From the NCBI GenBank assembly GCA_023230285.1, contig JALNXP010000030.1, forward strand, positions 1-14,732: 14,732 bases of DNA. The letters run 5' to 3'. This DNA is from Bacteroidales bacterium. Lineage in GTDB: Bacteria; Bacteroidota; Bacteroidia; Bacteroidales; BM520. A program made the translations under genes and the position numbers. The notes beneath the pieces were generated by a model. It did not search any database and was not told where the DNA came from. It saw only the letters and a list, made by a program, of their open reading frames with translations. Position 1 is the stretch's first letter; every line of letters starts with the position of its first letter. Of the stretch, positions 7,489 through 14,017 are shown piece after piece.

Positions 7489-7513
7489 AATTATGAGCGT
7501 TTCCCTGTATATG
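7485..7513 (+). promoter_or_regulatory. Promoter of tRNA-Ala
   Basis: TTGAAA (7485-7490) and TATATG (7508-7513) are spaced by 17 bases and lie 20 bases upstream of the mature tRNA 5' end. The -35 box overlaps the TGA stop of the preceding gene. The position is right for a short tRNA leader. Confidence 0.65.
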
Positions 7514-7532
7514 TAGTTACGTTAGTCTTCAT

Positions 7533-7605
7533 GGGGCTGTAGCTCAGTTGGTAGAGCGTCAGGTTCGCAATCTGATTGTCATCGGTTCGATTCCGACCAG
7601 CTCCA
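7533..7605 (+). tRNA. tRNA-Ala (anticodon CGC)
   Basis: A 73-base cloverleaf: acceptor GGGGCTG pairs with CAGCTCC and includes G3-U70, the identity mark of tRNA-Ala. The D stem is GCTC/GAGC, the anticodon stem TCAGG/TCTGA with loop TTCGCAA (anticodon CGC, codon GCG), the T stem TCGG/CCGA with loop TTCGATT, and the discriminator A. The outermost T-stem position (A49-C65) is a mismatch. CCA is not encoded. Its 3' half is the likely attachment site of the adjacent integrase-bearing element; the tRNA itself stays intact. Confidence 0.93.
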
Positions 7606-7631
7606 AAGATCCATATTTTTAATGCAGAGAA

Positions 7632-7669
7632 CTGTTTATTGACGGATTTTTAGATTCATCAATAAACAG
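7632..7669. repeat. 11-bp perfect inverted repeat between tRNA and integrase
   Basis: CTGTTTATTGA (7632-7642) and TCAATAAACAG (7659-7669) are exact reverse complements around a 16-base spacer. No T-run follows on either strand, so a terminator is unlikely. Its place between the tRNA end and the integrase start fits an integrase arm-site or excisionase/repressor binding site of the former element; that is inference. Confidence 0.55.
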
Positions 7670-7734
7670 GAAAGTGCGGATGAGTCTGCGTCAACCAAAA
7701 GTTACCTAAGGAAAGCGAAACGAGATTTTTTGCC

Positions 7735-8457
7735 ATGGGAGTTGCCTGTGACCAAATTTCCCTTGTCCGAAAGGAAGGGGAAAGCTACCGTTTCCCGCTC
7801 AGCATCAACAGGATCGCGAAGAAGACGGGAGAGAGGGAAACTCTCAGAGAACGGAACAAACCGATGGCCTATGCCATCGCGACGAAAGCGGCGCTTTCCG
7901 GATTTGACAGATCCGTGGCCGGAGAGCGGCAGATGCTTGACGAATATGTGGAGAAGTTCTGGGATTTCGATGACTCCGCATATATCGACAGGAAAAACAA
8001 GGCGAAGAAAGGGTCGGTCAACCGGGACTGCGTCGAGGCGATTGCCCGGTTCTTCCGTCTCCACGTGAAGCCCCTGCTCCGGAAGAACTTCCGTCTCGAT
8101 GACCTGAAGGTCAGAGACGTGCAGGGGATCCAGGACAGCCTCCTGAAGAACGGTGAACTTTCCAACAAGACGATCAACGACTGCATCCTGTCCGTCGCGA
8201 AACCCTATCATGAGGCGTTGCGCCTCGAGCTTGTCACTTCCAATCCCTTCGACAGGGTTCTGAAGCTTCCGCTCAACACCAAGGAACGGGGAATCCCGAC
8301 AAGGACGGAATTGGAAAAAACGTTGGAAATACTCCATCCGGGAAAAGGCGAGGGCCAAGCTTGGGTTGGAGAATTCGGGCTTCAGGAAAGGCGCATGGTG
8401 CACCTTGGGATGCTACAACGACTGGCTCGACCGATTCTGCCGGGACGGGAAGCTTGA
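7735..8457 (+). pseudogene. Tyrosine recombinase (integrase), catalytic domain lost
   Basis: The frame encodes 240 residues, of which about the first 200 look like the N-terminal part of a phage-type integrase. There is an arm/AP2-like start (LVRKEGESYRF at 10-20), a SAM-like core-binding domain at about 64-165 (with FFRLHVKPLLRKNFRLDDL and a GELSNKTINDCI helix), and the linker TKERGIPTRTELEKTLEIL at 182-200 that normally leads into the catalytic domain. The catalytic Arg, H-x-x-R and Tyr box are absent; after about 8346 the frame continues as unrelated, low-quality sequence. Full-length relatives are about 350-400 aa. No good ribosome-binding site precedes ATG 7735, so the start is uncertain. 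Placement next to tRNA-Ala marks the edge of an integrated element that has since lost mobility by its own enzyme. Confidence 0.75.
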
Positions 8458-8536
8458 CTTGGACAGCCTATCCAGGGAGTTCTCCGAAATCCAGGGCAAG
8501 CTGGAATCTTTCGCGGATGGCTATTGGCAGGCGTGA
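8348..8536 (+). pseudogene. 3' fragment of an unidentified gene fused behind the integrase remnant
   Basis: In a frame shifted from the integrase, about 62 codons read as good protein ending at TGA 8534-8536, with G-A-W-C-T-L-G-C-Y-N-D-W-L-D-R-F followed by an amphipathic, acidic helical tail to G-Y-W-Q-A. There is no start codon with a ribosome site, and the segment carries no tyrosine-recombinase catalytic motif, so it is not a simple frameshift of the integrase. It looks like the C-terminus of another gene left by a deletion joining near 8345. I do not recognise the family. Confidence 0.45.
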
Positions 8537-8538
8537 TC

Positions 8539-8688
8539 TCACTCCTCATACGTTATGAGGTCCTGGACGTCGCTTAAGTCCAACTGTTTCATGATCCTGG
8601 GGAGATGGTACCCGTCAGGGGTTGAGTCCCCGCCTTCCCGTTTCTGATAGGTGCGGACCGCCGAACCGATTGACAAAAAAGGTGATAT
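8539..8688 (-). pseudogene. 3' fragment of an XRE-type HTH protein
   Basis: On the minus strand about 50 codons end at TGA (8541-8539). They include S-A-V-R-T-Y-Q-K-R-E-G-G, then T-P-D-G-Y-H-L-P-R-I-M-K-Q-L-D and finally D-V-Q-D-L-I-T-Y-E-E. This matches the last helices of a Cro/C1-type HTH, where R-x-Y-x-R-x-E-x-G follows the recognition helix. The frame is closed upstream by a stop at 8691-8689, so the 5' half is missing. The fragment lies within the 3' end of the cap3 frame and is the old partner of the convergent fragment ending at 8536, only 2 bases away. Confidence 0.55.
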
Positions 8689-9140
8689 TCATGGTTTGCA
8701 GTAAATACCATGACATCAATAGTCCAGTGATTTTTATTTCCTCCGAAGATTATCAATATCGGTTCTGAACACTTTATTTCTGTAGTTCTTGCAAATGCAT
8801 GCATCTGTTTTTTATCGGCAGAACTTGGACAAGGAGAACTGTTTGGATGGAAGTGCCATTCTCCGATGTAGTAATCTCCTCTTCTATGTGCTTTCTCCAA
8901 CAGTTTCCTTAGATTTTTCGCACCTCTGAAAAAATCTGCCTTTCGCCTTATGGAATCACTTGGCGGATTGGAAAGCTCGTTCACAAAAGCGGAATGTTCA
9001 TCTTCATAATGGCCGATGATTATCCCCCCGGTTTCTTTGATCCCTGCTTCCTCGCAGAGATGCTCTGCATGCCGGAGGGTTCTTTCCGCTATTCTGACAC
9101 AATAATAATGGTCCGTGTCGCAAAAGAAGGCATTAGTCAT
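8589..9140 (-). CDS. cap3: Cap3: JAB/JAMM metallopeptidase of type II CBASS
   Basis: Predicted zinc isopeptidase that removes the CD-NTase from conjugates made by Cap2. Of 183 residues, about the first 156 are a bacterial JAB domain: K-E-T-G-G-I-I-I-G with catalytic E36, then G-E-W-H-F-H-P-N with zinc ligands H96 and H98, S106 and D109, completing the JAMM signature (E...HxHPx6SxxD). The ATG at 9140 overlaps the cap2 TAA in ATGACTAA, so translation is probably coupled; the ribosome site is poor. The last ~25 residues, after H-L-F-C-Q-S, are read from antisense-frame sequence of an HTH gene remnant and are probably an acquired tail, not part of the enzyme. It is last in the defence operon. Confidence 0.9.
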   Translation of the reverse strand: MTNAFFCDTDHYYCVRIAERTLRHAEHLCEEAGIKETGGIIIGHYEDEHSAFVNELSNPPSDSIRRKADFFRGAKNLRKLLEKAHRRGDYYIGEWHFHPNSSPCPSSADKKQMHAFARTTEIKCSEPILIIFGGNKNHWTIDVMVFTANHEYHLFCQSVRRSAPIRNGKAGTQPLTGTISPGS

Positions 9141-10950
9141 TGGAGGCAACCTTTTCGTACCCTTCAAACGCATCATCCCTCATTTTCTTTTCAAAAATGG
9201 ATATTTGATACTCTTGGCATTCATTTGCAACATAGGAATCGACAAGCATACAGGATGTCGAAGAAGCGAACAGGATGCTATCGTAACGGGCGGGAAAGGT
9301 CGGAGACCAGCATCCCGTCCCATTTCTTGGCAGCTTCAGTTCGTCAACAATTTTGTTATTCTGTTTTAAATAGGGGGTAATCTTCTTAGTATAGGCTTCA
9401 AAATTACACTTTTCCCCTCTTTGGATAGCCATGAATAAATGAGAGGCGTTGATGTCGACAGATACGATAACCACAACAGCTTTTACCTTAAATTTTTGGT
9501 TTGACAGGCCAACAAGTACATCATTGGAACTGGTACAATCCAATATGACATCATACACTGACAAATCCATTGTAGGTTTGTCACCACAAAACCCGATGTT
9601 TTGCTTGACGTATGTAACGACAATATTGGGATTGATTTGTGTGAGCCGGTTGGCAACTTCTTGAGCCTTGTTTAGCCCTATGCTGGACAGGCCCAGGACA
9701 TGCCGGGACATATTGCCTATTTCGACAGTATCACCATCCACGATCACCATCTCCCTGCAGCCGCCCCTTGCTAGTATCTCCGCTATGGAAGAACCAATAC
9801 AGCCGGCACCCAAGATAATGATTTTCATGCCACACAATTGATTACAGAATTTCCCTCTTTGATTGATTTCATCAGGGTTCCAGTTTTCAGAAGGGATCCA
9901 ATTGATTTTTGCAGCAGTTCCCAAAGCATGTTTCTGATCATATACTTGTCGGCCTAGTTCATTGGCTCTGAAACCTTTTTCATGATCTTCTTTTCTTGCC
10001 AGGCCGTTCAAATGGATTGCTTTCCAAAAAATGAGTCGTTTCTCCTCTCCAATAACTTCAGGGATGGGAAAACCCAACAGAAGGAAGTGCGGTTCCCCGT
10101 CACGGATAAATGAAATCAGTTCGAAAAAAACATTGAGATCAATATTGTTTTTTTCCAAGACACTAAAAAGATCTCCCCATGAATAAGGGACTTCCCAGTT
10201 CCTCAAGACTGGCATCTCATCCAAACGTATCCATATCGCAATAGCGTCATGCTTGTCATCGTGCTTGTCATACATTGGATAGTTTCCCCAATGAACAGTA
10301 TGGATAACCGTACCATGTTCATGAGAACTGAAACTATAAACAAAACTTACAAAAACATTGTTATCACAGCGGCGTACTATGGCTGTGCCACAATTGTGCT
10401 TGATTTTTTTCCACGTTTGGAAAGTCTGGTCGTTTTCCGAAAAAACAAATTTCTGATAATCCAATTCTCTAGGGCTGGTCATGGGGAAATCAGGCAATTC
10501 GAACGCTTCCCCCTTATGAACCAAAGTACCGGATGCTGCGCTGACTATCCATTCTTTTGCTCTGGTGATATAAAACCGGAATTTGTCTTCAAATACACTT
10601 GGCAGAAGATTTCCGGCATCCAACATGTTGTAATCCAAGCATAATCGGCCATTTTTCCATAATGATTTCCCATCCCAGTCATTATAATTCTGATGATGGA
10701 ATGTTGATGTCATTCCTCCCTCTTTTGCGGGAAAGACACTTATTCTCCACTCTCCCTGCACACAGACATACCAGTACGATTGCCGGGGGATATCGTTCGA
10801 GACGACATCCAGCGAAAACCGGAGAAGAAGGAACCAGCAGTCACGGTTCTCGTCGAACTGCCAGTCCTTTTCAATTCTTGCGAAATCAAATCCATCAACA
10901 CATCTTCTCGCAACTTTCAGTATCTGCAAGGTTTCATCATTTTTTTTCAT
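9133..10950 (-). CDS. cap2: Cap2: E2-E1 (ThiF-type) fusion of type II CBASS
   Basis: A 605-aa ubiquitin-transfer-like enzyme that activates the C-terminus of the CD-NTase and ligates it to a target, priming cyclic nucleotide synthesis. The N-terminal E2-like domain carries the presumptive catalytic Cys104 in G-R-L-C-L-D, preceded by F-H-H-Q. A linker/adaptor region spans about 150-370. The E1 domain from about 373 has the nucleotide-binding G-A-G-C-I-G (381-386), V-D-G-D with D405/D407, N413-x-x-R416 and K428, and a likely E1 catalytic Cys547 in G-T-G-C-W-S-P-T-F. Order and length match characterised Cap2 proteins. The ATG at 10950 begins 2 bases after the CD-NTase stop, with a GGGAAGG box slightly far upstream. 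Base composition is AT-richer than the core genes. Confidence 0.93.
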   Translation of the reverse strand: MKKNDETLQILKVARRCVDGFDFARIEKDWQFDENRDCWFLLLRFSLDVVSNDIPRQSYWYVCVQGEWRISVFPAKEGGMTSTFHHQNYNDWDGKSLWKNGRLCLDYNMLDAGNLLPSVFEDKFRFYITRAKEWIVSAASGTLVHKGEAFELPDFPMTSPRELDYQKFVFSENDQTFQTWKKIKHNCGTAIVRRCDNNVFVSFVYSFSSHEHGTVIHTVHWGNYPMYDKHDDKHDAIAIWIRLDEMPVLRNWEVPYSWGDLFSVLEKNNIDLNVFFELISFIRDGEPHFLLLGFPIPEVIGEEKRLIFWKAIHLNGLARKEDHEKGFRANELGRQVYDQKHALGTAAKINWIPSENWNPDEINQRGKFCNQLCGMKIIILGAGCIGSSIAEILARGGCREMVIVDGDTVEIGNMSRHVLGLSSIGLNKAQEVANRLTQINPNIVVTYVKQNIGFCGDKPTMDLSVYDVILDCTSSNDVLVGLSNQKFKVKAVVVIVSVDINASHLFMAIQRGEKCNFEAYTKKITPYLKQNNKIVDELKLPRNGTGCWSPTFPARYDSILFASSTSCMLVDSYVANECQEYQISIFEKKMRDDAFEGYEKVASND

Positions 10951-10952
10951 TC

Positions 10953-11999
10953 TCAGGAAAACCTTCCCGTCGGCACCTCAGGTGTATAGTGATCACCGGA
11001 TGAGAAACCTGGGGTGTTTTGTTTGGGCCTGGTTTTCTCTGGGAACTCCATTCCGAATAGTTCCCTCCATAAATCGACACTGTCATAAATGTCCTCAGCA
11101 TCGTAAGCCCTTCTCGCAAGTTTTGCGCCATTGATGACCTGATTGTAGAAGTATTCATACTCGGAGGTGCTCAACCTTTTAAAAACATCATGTTCCGGGA
11201 CTCCATGATCCGAGAGATATGGTTTCACGGGATATTGCTGTACGATTGTTTCAAAAACGGAAACGACACCCTTTGCAACAGAGTCAATCCCATCAGGGCA
11301 ACAGAAACCGACAAAGTGTTCCAAAGGATAACTTTTGGGATGTCTCTCGCCCTTGCTGATGTTTCGCCACCACCATTTCATGGATTTCACCACTGAAAGA
11401 TAGAAATAATTGCATTTCCTGTTTTTTTCTATTGTCCAGTCAATCTGGGCTATGGGATTTGTTCGTTCCCATGTATTGGCTTCCCGATCGGGGATGAGCA
11501 AAGCTTCTGCGGGATGAAGACTTTCATTCATATTATTCTTCGCAGAGAAATTGACATAATCTTCATCGGAAGCCATCAATTTGCTTTCCAACAATCTTTT
11601 TTTGCCTTCGTTGCTCATCATTGCAGTGGGTACCAAATCAAGATCGACCCTGCCCAATTTTAGACCTAGGGATCGTCCTTGTATCTGGTATTTTCCGGGA
11701 TAGTACTTCTCCAGAAATGGAACGAATCTGTGCAATGCCTGATTTGGAGTACATGCTTCATGATTGATGTTCGTTACGAGGACAACGTCAATATCAGCAG
11801 TCTTGCCAACCATAGGCCTCACGCCTGTATTTCTTTTGTAACTGCCTTGGAGAAATGAAGCTACTATCATTTTTTTTGTATCATCATCATGTTGCAAATT
11901 ATCTTTCAACTCATGATGAGCCTTTTTCAGTGCCTCTTTGTCAGAAGAGGAAAGATTGATTGAGGAAATGAAATCTTCAAAATAAGTCATACATTCCAT
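10953..11999 (-). CDS. CD-NTase (cGAS/DncV-like nucleotidyltransferase), CBASS
   Basis: A 348-aa cytoplasmic enzyme predicted to make a cyclic oligonucleotide alarm signal on phage infection. The active site is complete: Q-G-S-Y-K-R-N-T (G52-S53), A-D-I-D-V-V with D69 and D71, and the third acidic strand V-D-L-D-L-V-P with D119/D121. The W-W-W-R-N helix at about 209-213 lies in the C-terminal helical domain. Partnering with a SAVED effector suggests a cyclic trinucleotide and clade CdnD or CdnC, but the product cannot be read from sequence. The true start is ATG 11999 with AGGAGA 7 bases upstream, this site overlapping the Cap4 TAG stop; the frame extends upstream only inside cap4. The tail is flexible and ends T-G-R-F-S, the part Cap2 is expected to conjugate. 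Confidence 0.92.
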   Translation of the reverse strand: MECMTYFEDFISSINLSSSDKEALKKAHHELKDNLQHDDDTKKMIVASFLQGSYKRNTGVRPMVGKTADIDVVLVTNINHEACTPNQALHRFVPFLEKYYPGKYQIQGRSLGLKLGRVDLDLVPTAMMSNEGKKRLLESKLMASDEDYVNFSAKNNMNESLHPAEALLIPDREANTWERTNPIAQIDWTIEKNRKCNYFYLSVVKSMKWWWRNISKGERHPKSYPLEHFVGFCCPDGIDSVAKGVVSVFETIVQQYPVKPYLSDHGVPEHDVFKRLSTSEYEYFYNQVINGAKLARRAYDAEDIYDSVDLWRELFGMEFPEKTRPKQNTPGFSSGDHYTPEVPTGRFS

Positions 12000-12009
12000 A
12001 AATAATCTC

Positions 12010-13338
12010 CTAAAATCTTTTTTCGAATGCCTGTTGATACTCAAACGTGGATTGATACAAGTATTCGTAGAGGCAACAGGTACCAAGTCCTTTCGAATTT
12101 TGGCCGAAGCGAAACATGAAGGTGTTTGGGGCTGAAGCGAAAATGTGCAATCTCGCTCGCTTCTCTTTTTGATTTCTAAGGCTGTTGACACGGGTCCCCA
12201 GATAGGAAGCCATCATGTTGCATTGAGTCCCATCCAAAATCGAGCAGGAGCCAATTTCGCTGTTTTTGGGTTTGACCAGGATTGTTTTGCCATAACCAAT
12301 GCCGCTTTCTGAAAGGTAATTCATTACATCTGTTTTTATGTCCCTGGTCAAACTGATGATGAGGATAGTATCATCCGAATCGCCATTTCCTTCTTCCTCT
12401 GAAATATCCAGCTCTTCGTTCTTGGCGTTCTTGCTAAGAATGGCATCCCATGGAACTTGCTTGCTGGATGTACGTTGCATGGGAACGATATCATATGGGG
12501 ATGTCGAATCCAACTGGGCCCCCACAAGGAAGGAGAGCGAGAGTCCGACACTGAAATACAGCTGATATTTTTCCGTTATTGGAAGTGATTCGAAAAAGGA
12601 CACAACATCAGGGATGACATCATGCTCCCATGAATACCCCTTCTTTAAAACATGCCCGTCTTCTTCAAAGAATTTGCGAAGGTCCAAAGTCCTGTAAACG
12701 GTACCCGGTATTAACGAGTCTCCTGAATGCCGTGATACTGATTTCAAGTTGATGGCTTTTCGTTCGACAGGTAAAGAATGGAAAACTGAGTTCACATATT
12801 CAAGCAGTTTCTCTTCAAATTGGCAACGGGCGATCCTTTCTGACGTTATTGAGGAATCCATTCCCTTGGAAACCAGAACATCGCACATGGCGTCACAGGC
12901 CAGAGCATCAATGGCCACGTTTTTCTCACAGAGAAAATGATGAAGCTTTTGGTACATTGTTGCTTTCAGAGCATCTTGATTGAAGGGATAAATTCTTATG
13001 GTTACACCCTTAATGATAATTGAGTTCCCTTGTTGTGTGCTTTCATCAAGTTTGTCCGTGTAATTGCCTATGAGGACAAGTTCTTTTTCGAATTTGGCAT
13101 CTGTGGTCTTGTTCAACTCGTCACACCATTCGGAAACTTTTTTTAGGCCAAATGGATTGCATGAAGATTTGACCTGAATGACTTTTGATTGGCCTTTGTA
13201 TTGAGTTTTGACATCTACCTTGTCGCCATCGGTATCTGGCTCGATTGTTATTGCGTCCCAGTTTGGCTCAGAAAGCAAATCGAAAACCGCCACATATGTC
13301 TGGTACAGATATCCTCGGGCACCTTGAGAACCTCCCAT
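12010..13338 (-). CDS. cap4: Cap4: dsDNA endonuclease-SAVED effector of CBASS
   Basis: A 442-aa two-domain effector that degrades DNA when the SAVED domain binds a cyclic oligonucleotide. The N-terminus (A-R-G-Y-L-Y-Q at 7-13) and the PD-(D/E)xK-like core with E33, D42 (D-K-V-D-V-K-T-Q) and I-Q-V-K-S-S (Q55, K57) match the Cap4/DUF4297 nuclease. The SAVED domain spans about 250-442: L-Y-F-S-V-G-L-S-L-S-F at 260-270, I-I-S-L-T-R-D at 327-333, L-H-I-F-A-S-A-P-N at 397-405 and a Y-Q-x-x-F-x-Y-Q-x-A-F close. The ATG at 13338 follows the RloB TAA by a single base, and its AGGAGG site is inside the last rloB codons, so the two genes are almost surely co-translated. An acidic linker (about 309-322) may be flexible. 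Confidence 0.92.
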   Translation of the reverse strand: MGGSQGARGYLYQTYVAVFDLLSEPNWDAITIEPDTDGDKVDVKTQYKGQSKVIQVKSSCNPFGLKKVSEWCDELNKTTDAKFEKELVLIGNYTDKLDESTQQGNSIIIKGVTIRIYPFNQDALKATMYQKLHHFLCEKNVAIDALACDAMCDVLVSKGMDSSITSERIARCQFEEKLLEYVNSVFHSLPVERKAINLKSVSRHSGDSLIPGTVYRTLDLRKFFEEDGHVLKKGYSWEHDVIPDVVSFFESLPITEKYQLYFSVGLSLSFLVGAQLDSTSPYDIVPMQRTSSKQVPWDAILSKNAKNEELDISEEEGNGDSDDTILIISLTRDIKTDVMNYLSESGIGYGKTILVKPKNSEIGSCSILDGTQCNMMASYLGTRVNSLRNQKEKRARLHIFASAPNTFMFRFGQNSKGLGTCCLYEYLYQSTFEYQQAFEKRF

Positions 13339-13339
13339 C

Positions 13340-14017
13340 TTACCTCCTCGTCTTTGGCTGCTGGAATATCGTGTCCAGTTTGTTCACACAATCATCGCAC
13401 TTTGCCTTGAAACCACATTTGCTGCACATTTCCAGGCTTTTCAGGAGCGTGCTCACTTCGGAAAAGGATCTGTTCGCAAAATTGGAAGGGTTCAGGTCTC
13501 CCTTTAGTATCTTTTCGGAATTCTCCATCGCCCTGTTGATGTTTCCCGTGGATTCAAGTTTCCTGAAAAACTGTTTGCCCTGCATATAGTCCCGGGATTT
13601 GTCATAGTCCGGATAGTATTTCCTCAATGCGGGCAGAAGGTCTGCATACGTCGCATAGTACTTCCGAAGGGGGCGTTCCCAGAGATACAGAAGAAACCAG
13701 AACTCGATGCACGGATTGCTTGTTATCGGGATCAGTTTTCCATCAAGGGAATGACAGGCATTGATGAATTCCTCTTGCTTGTTCTGTGCCACGATGGTAT
13801 CCACATCGACAACGCAGAAAACGAAGTCATACCCTGAAGATAGGAGTTTCTTCGCATGAGCAAACACAGTCCGATAGTCGGAATGCTTTGGCAAATCCGG
13901 CCTAAGTTCAAAAGGGTAGCGGCGGTCTGTCCTGATGTAATCAAAGTACAGCCATTCTGACATTCCTTCGCCCACTATCGCTATCGCCTTAGTTACTTTT
14001 CTTTTCTGCCGTTTCAA
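13340..14017 (-). CDS. rloB: RloB/TOPRIM-like protein (AbiLii-like), defence effector
   Basis: A 225-aa protein of the RloB family, a TOPRIM-like nuclease fold found beside AAA ATPases in AbiL-type and restriction-linked loci. Basic start K-R-Q-K-R-K; first TOPRIM Glu in I-V-G-E-G-M-S-E (E17, E21); V-F-C-V-V-D-V-D with D71 and D73; N-P-C-I-E-F-W-F-L-L (101-110), a hallmark segment with E105. The C-terminus has C198-x-x-C201...C207-x-x-C210, a possible zinc knuckle. I chose a TTG start at 14017: it has AAGGAG 7 bases upstream and homology begins there; the longer frame lies inside the ATPase gene. It overlaps the ATPase 3' end by 29 bases and precedes cap4 by one base. In such pairs the ATPase is thought to hold the nuclease inactive until phage triggers it. 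Confidence 0.85.
   Translation of the reverse strand: MKRQKRKVTKAIAIVGEGMSEWLYFDYIRTDRRYPFELRPDLPKHSDYRTVFAHAKKLLSSGYDFVFCVVDVDTIVAQNKQEEFINACHSLDGKLIPITSNPCIEFWFLLYLWERPLRKYYATYADLLPALRKYYPDYDKSRDYMQGKQFFRKLESTGNINRAMENSEKILKGDLNPSNFANRSFSEVSTLLKSLEMCSKCGFKAKCDDCVNKLDTIFQQPKTRR

Noticed and set aside
7040..7516. Overlapping plus-strand frame in the C_GCAxxG_C_C region
   Set aside because: The alternative frame keeps the family cysteines and ends before the tRNA promoter; this one has no family features.
7702..8403. Long minus-strand frame opposite the integrase remnant
   Set aside because: The plus frame carries a clear integrase core-binding domain; the opposite frame is a shadow caused by high G+C codon use.
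8348..8536. Simple frameshift of the integrase rather than a foreign fragment
   Set aside because: The shifted frame is only about 62 codons and contains none of the Arg, H-x-x-R or Tyr catalytic motifs, so restoring the frame would not restore an integrase.
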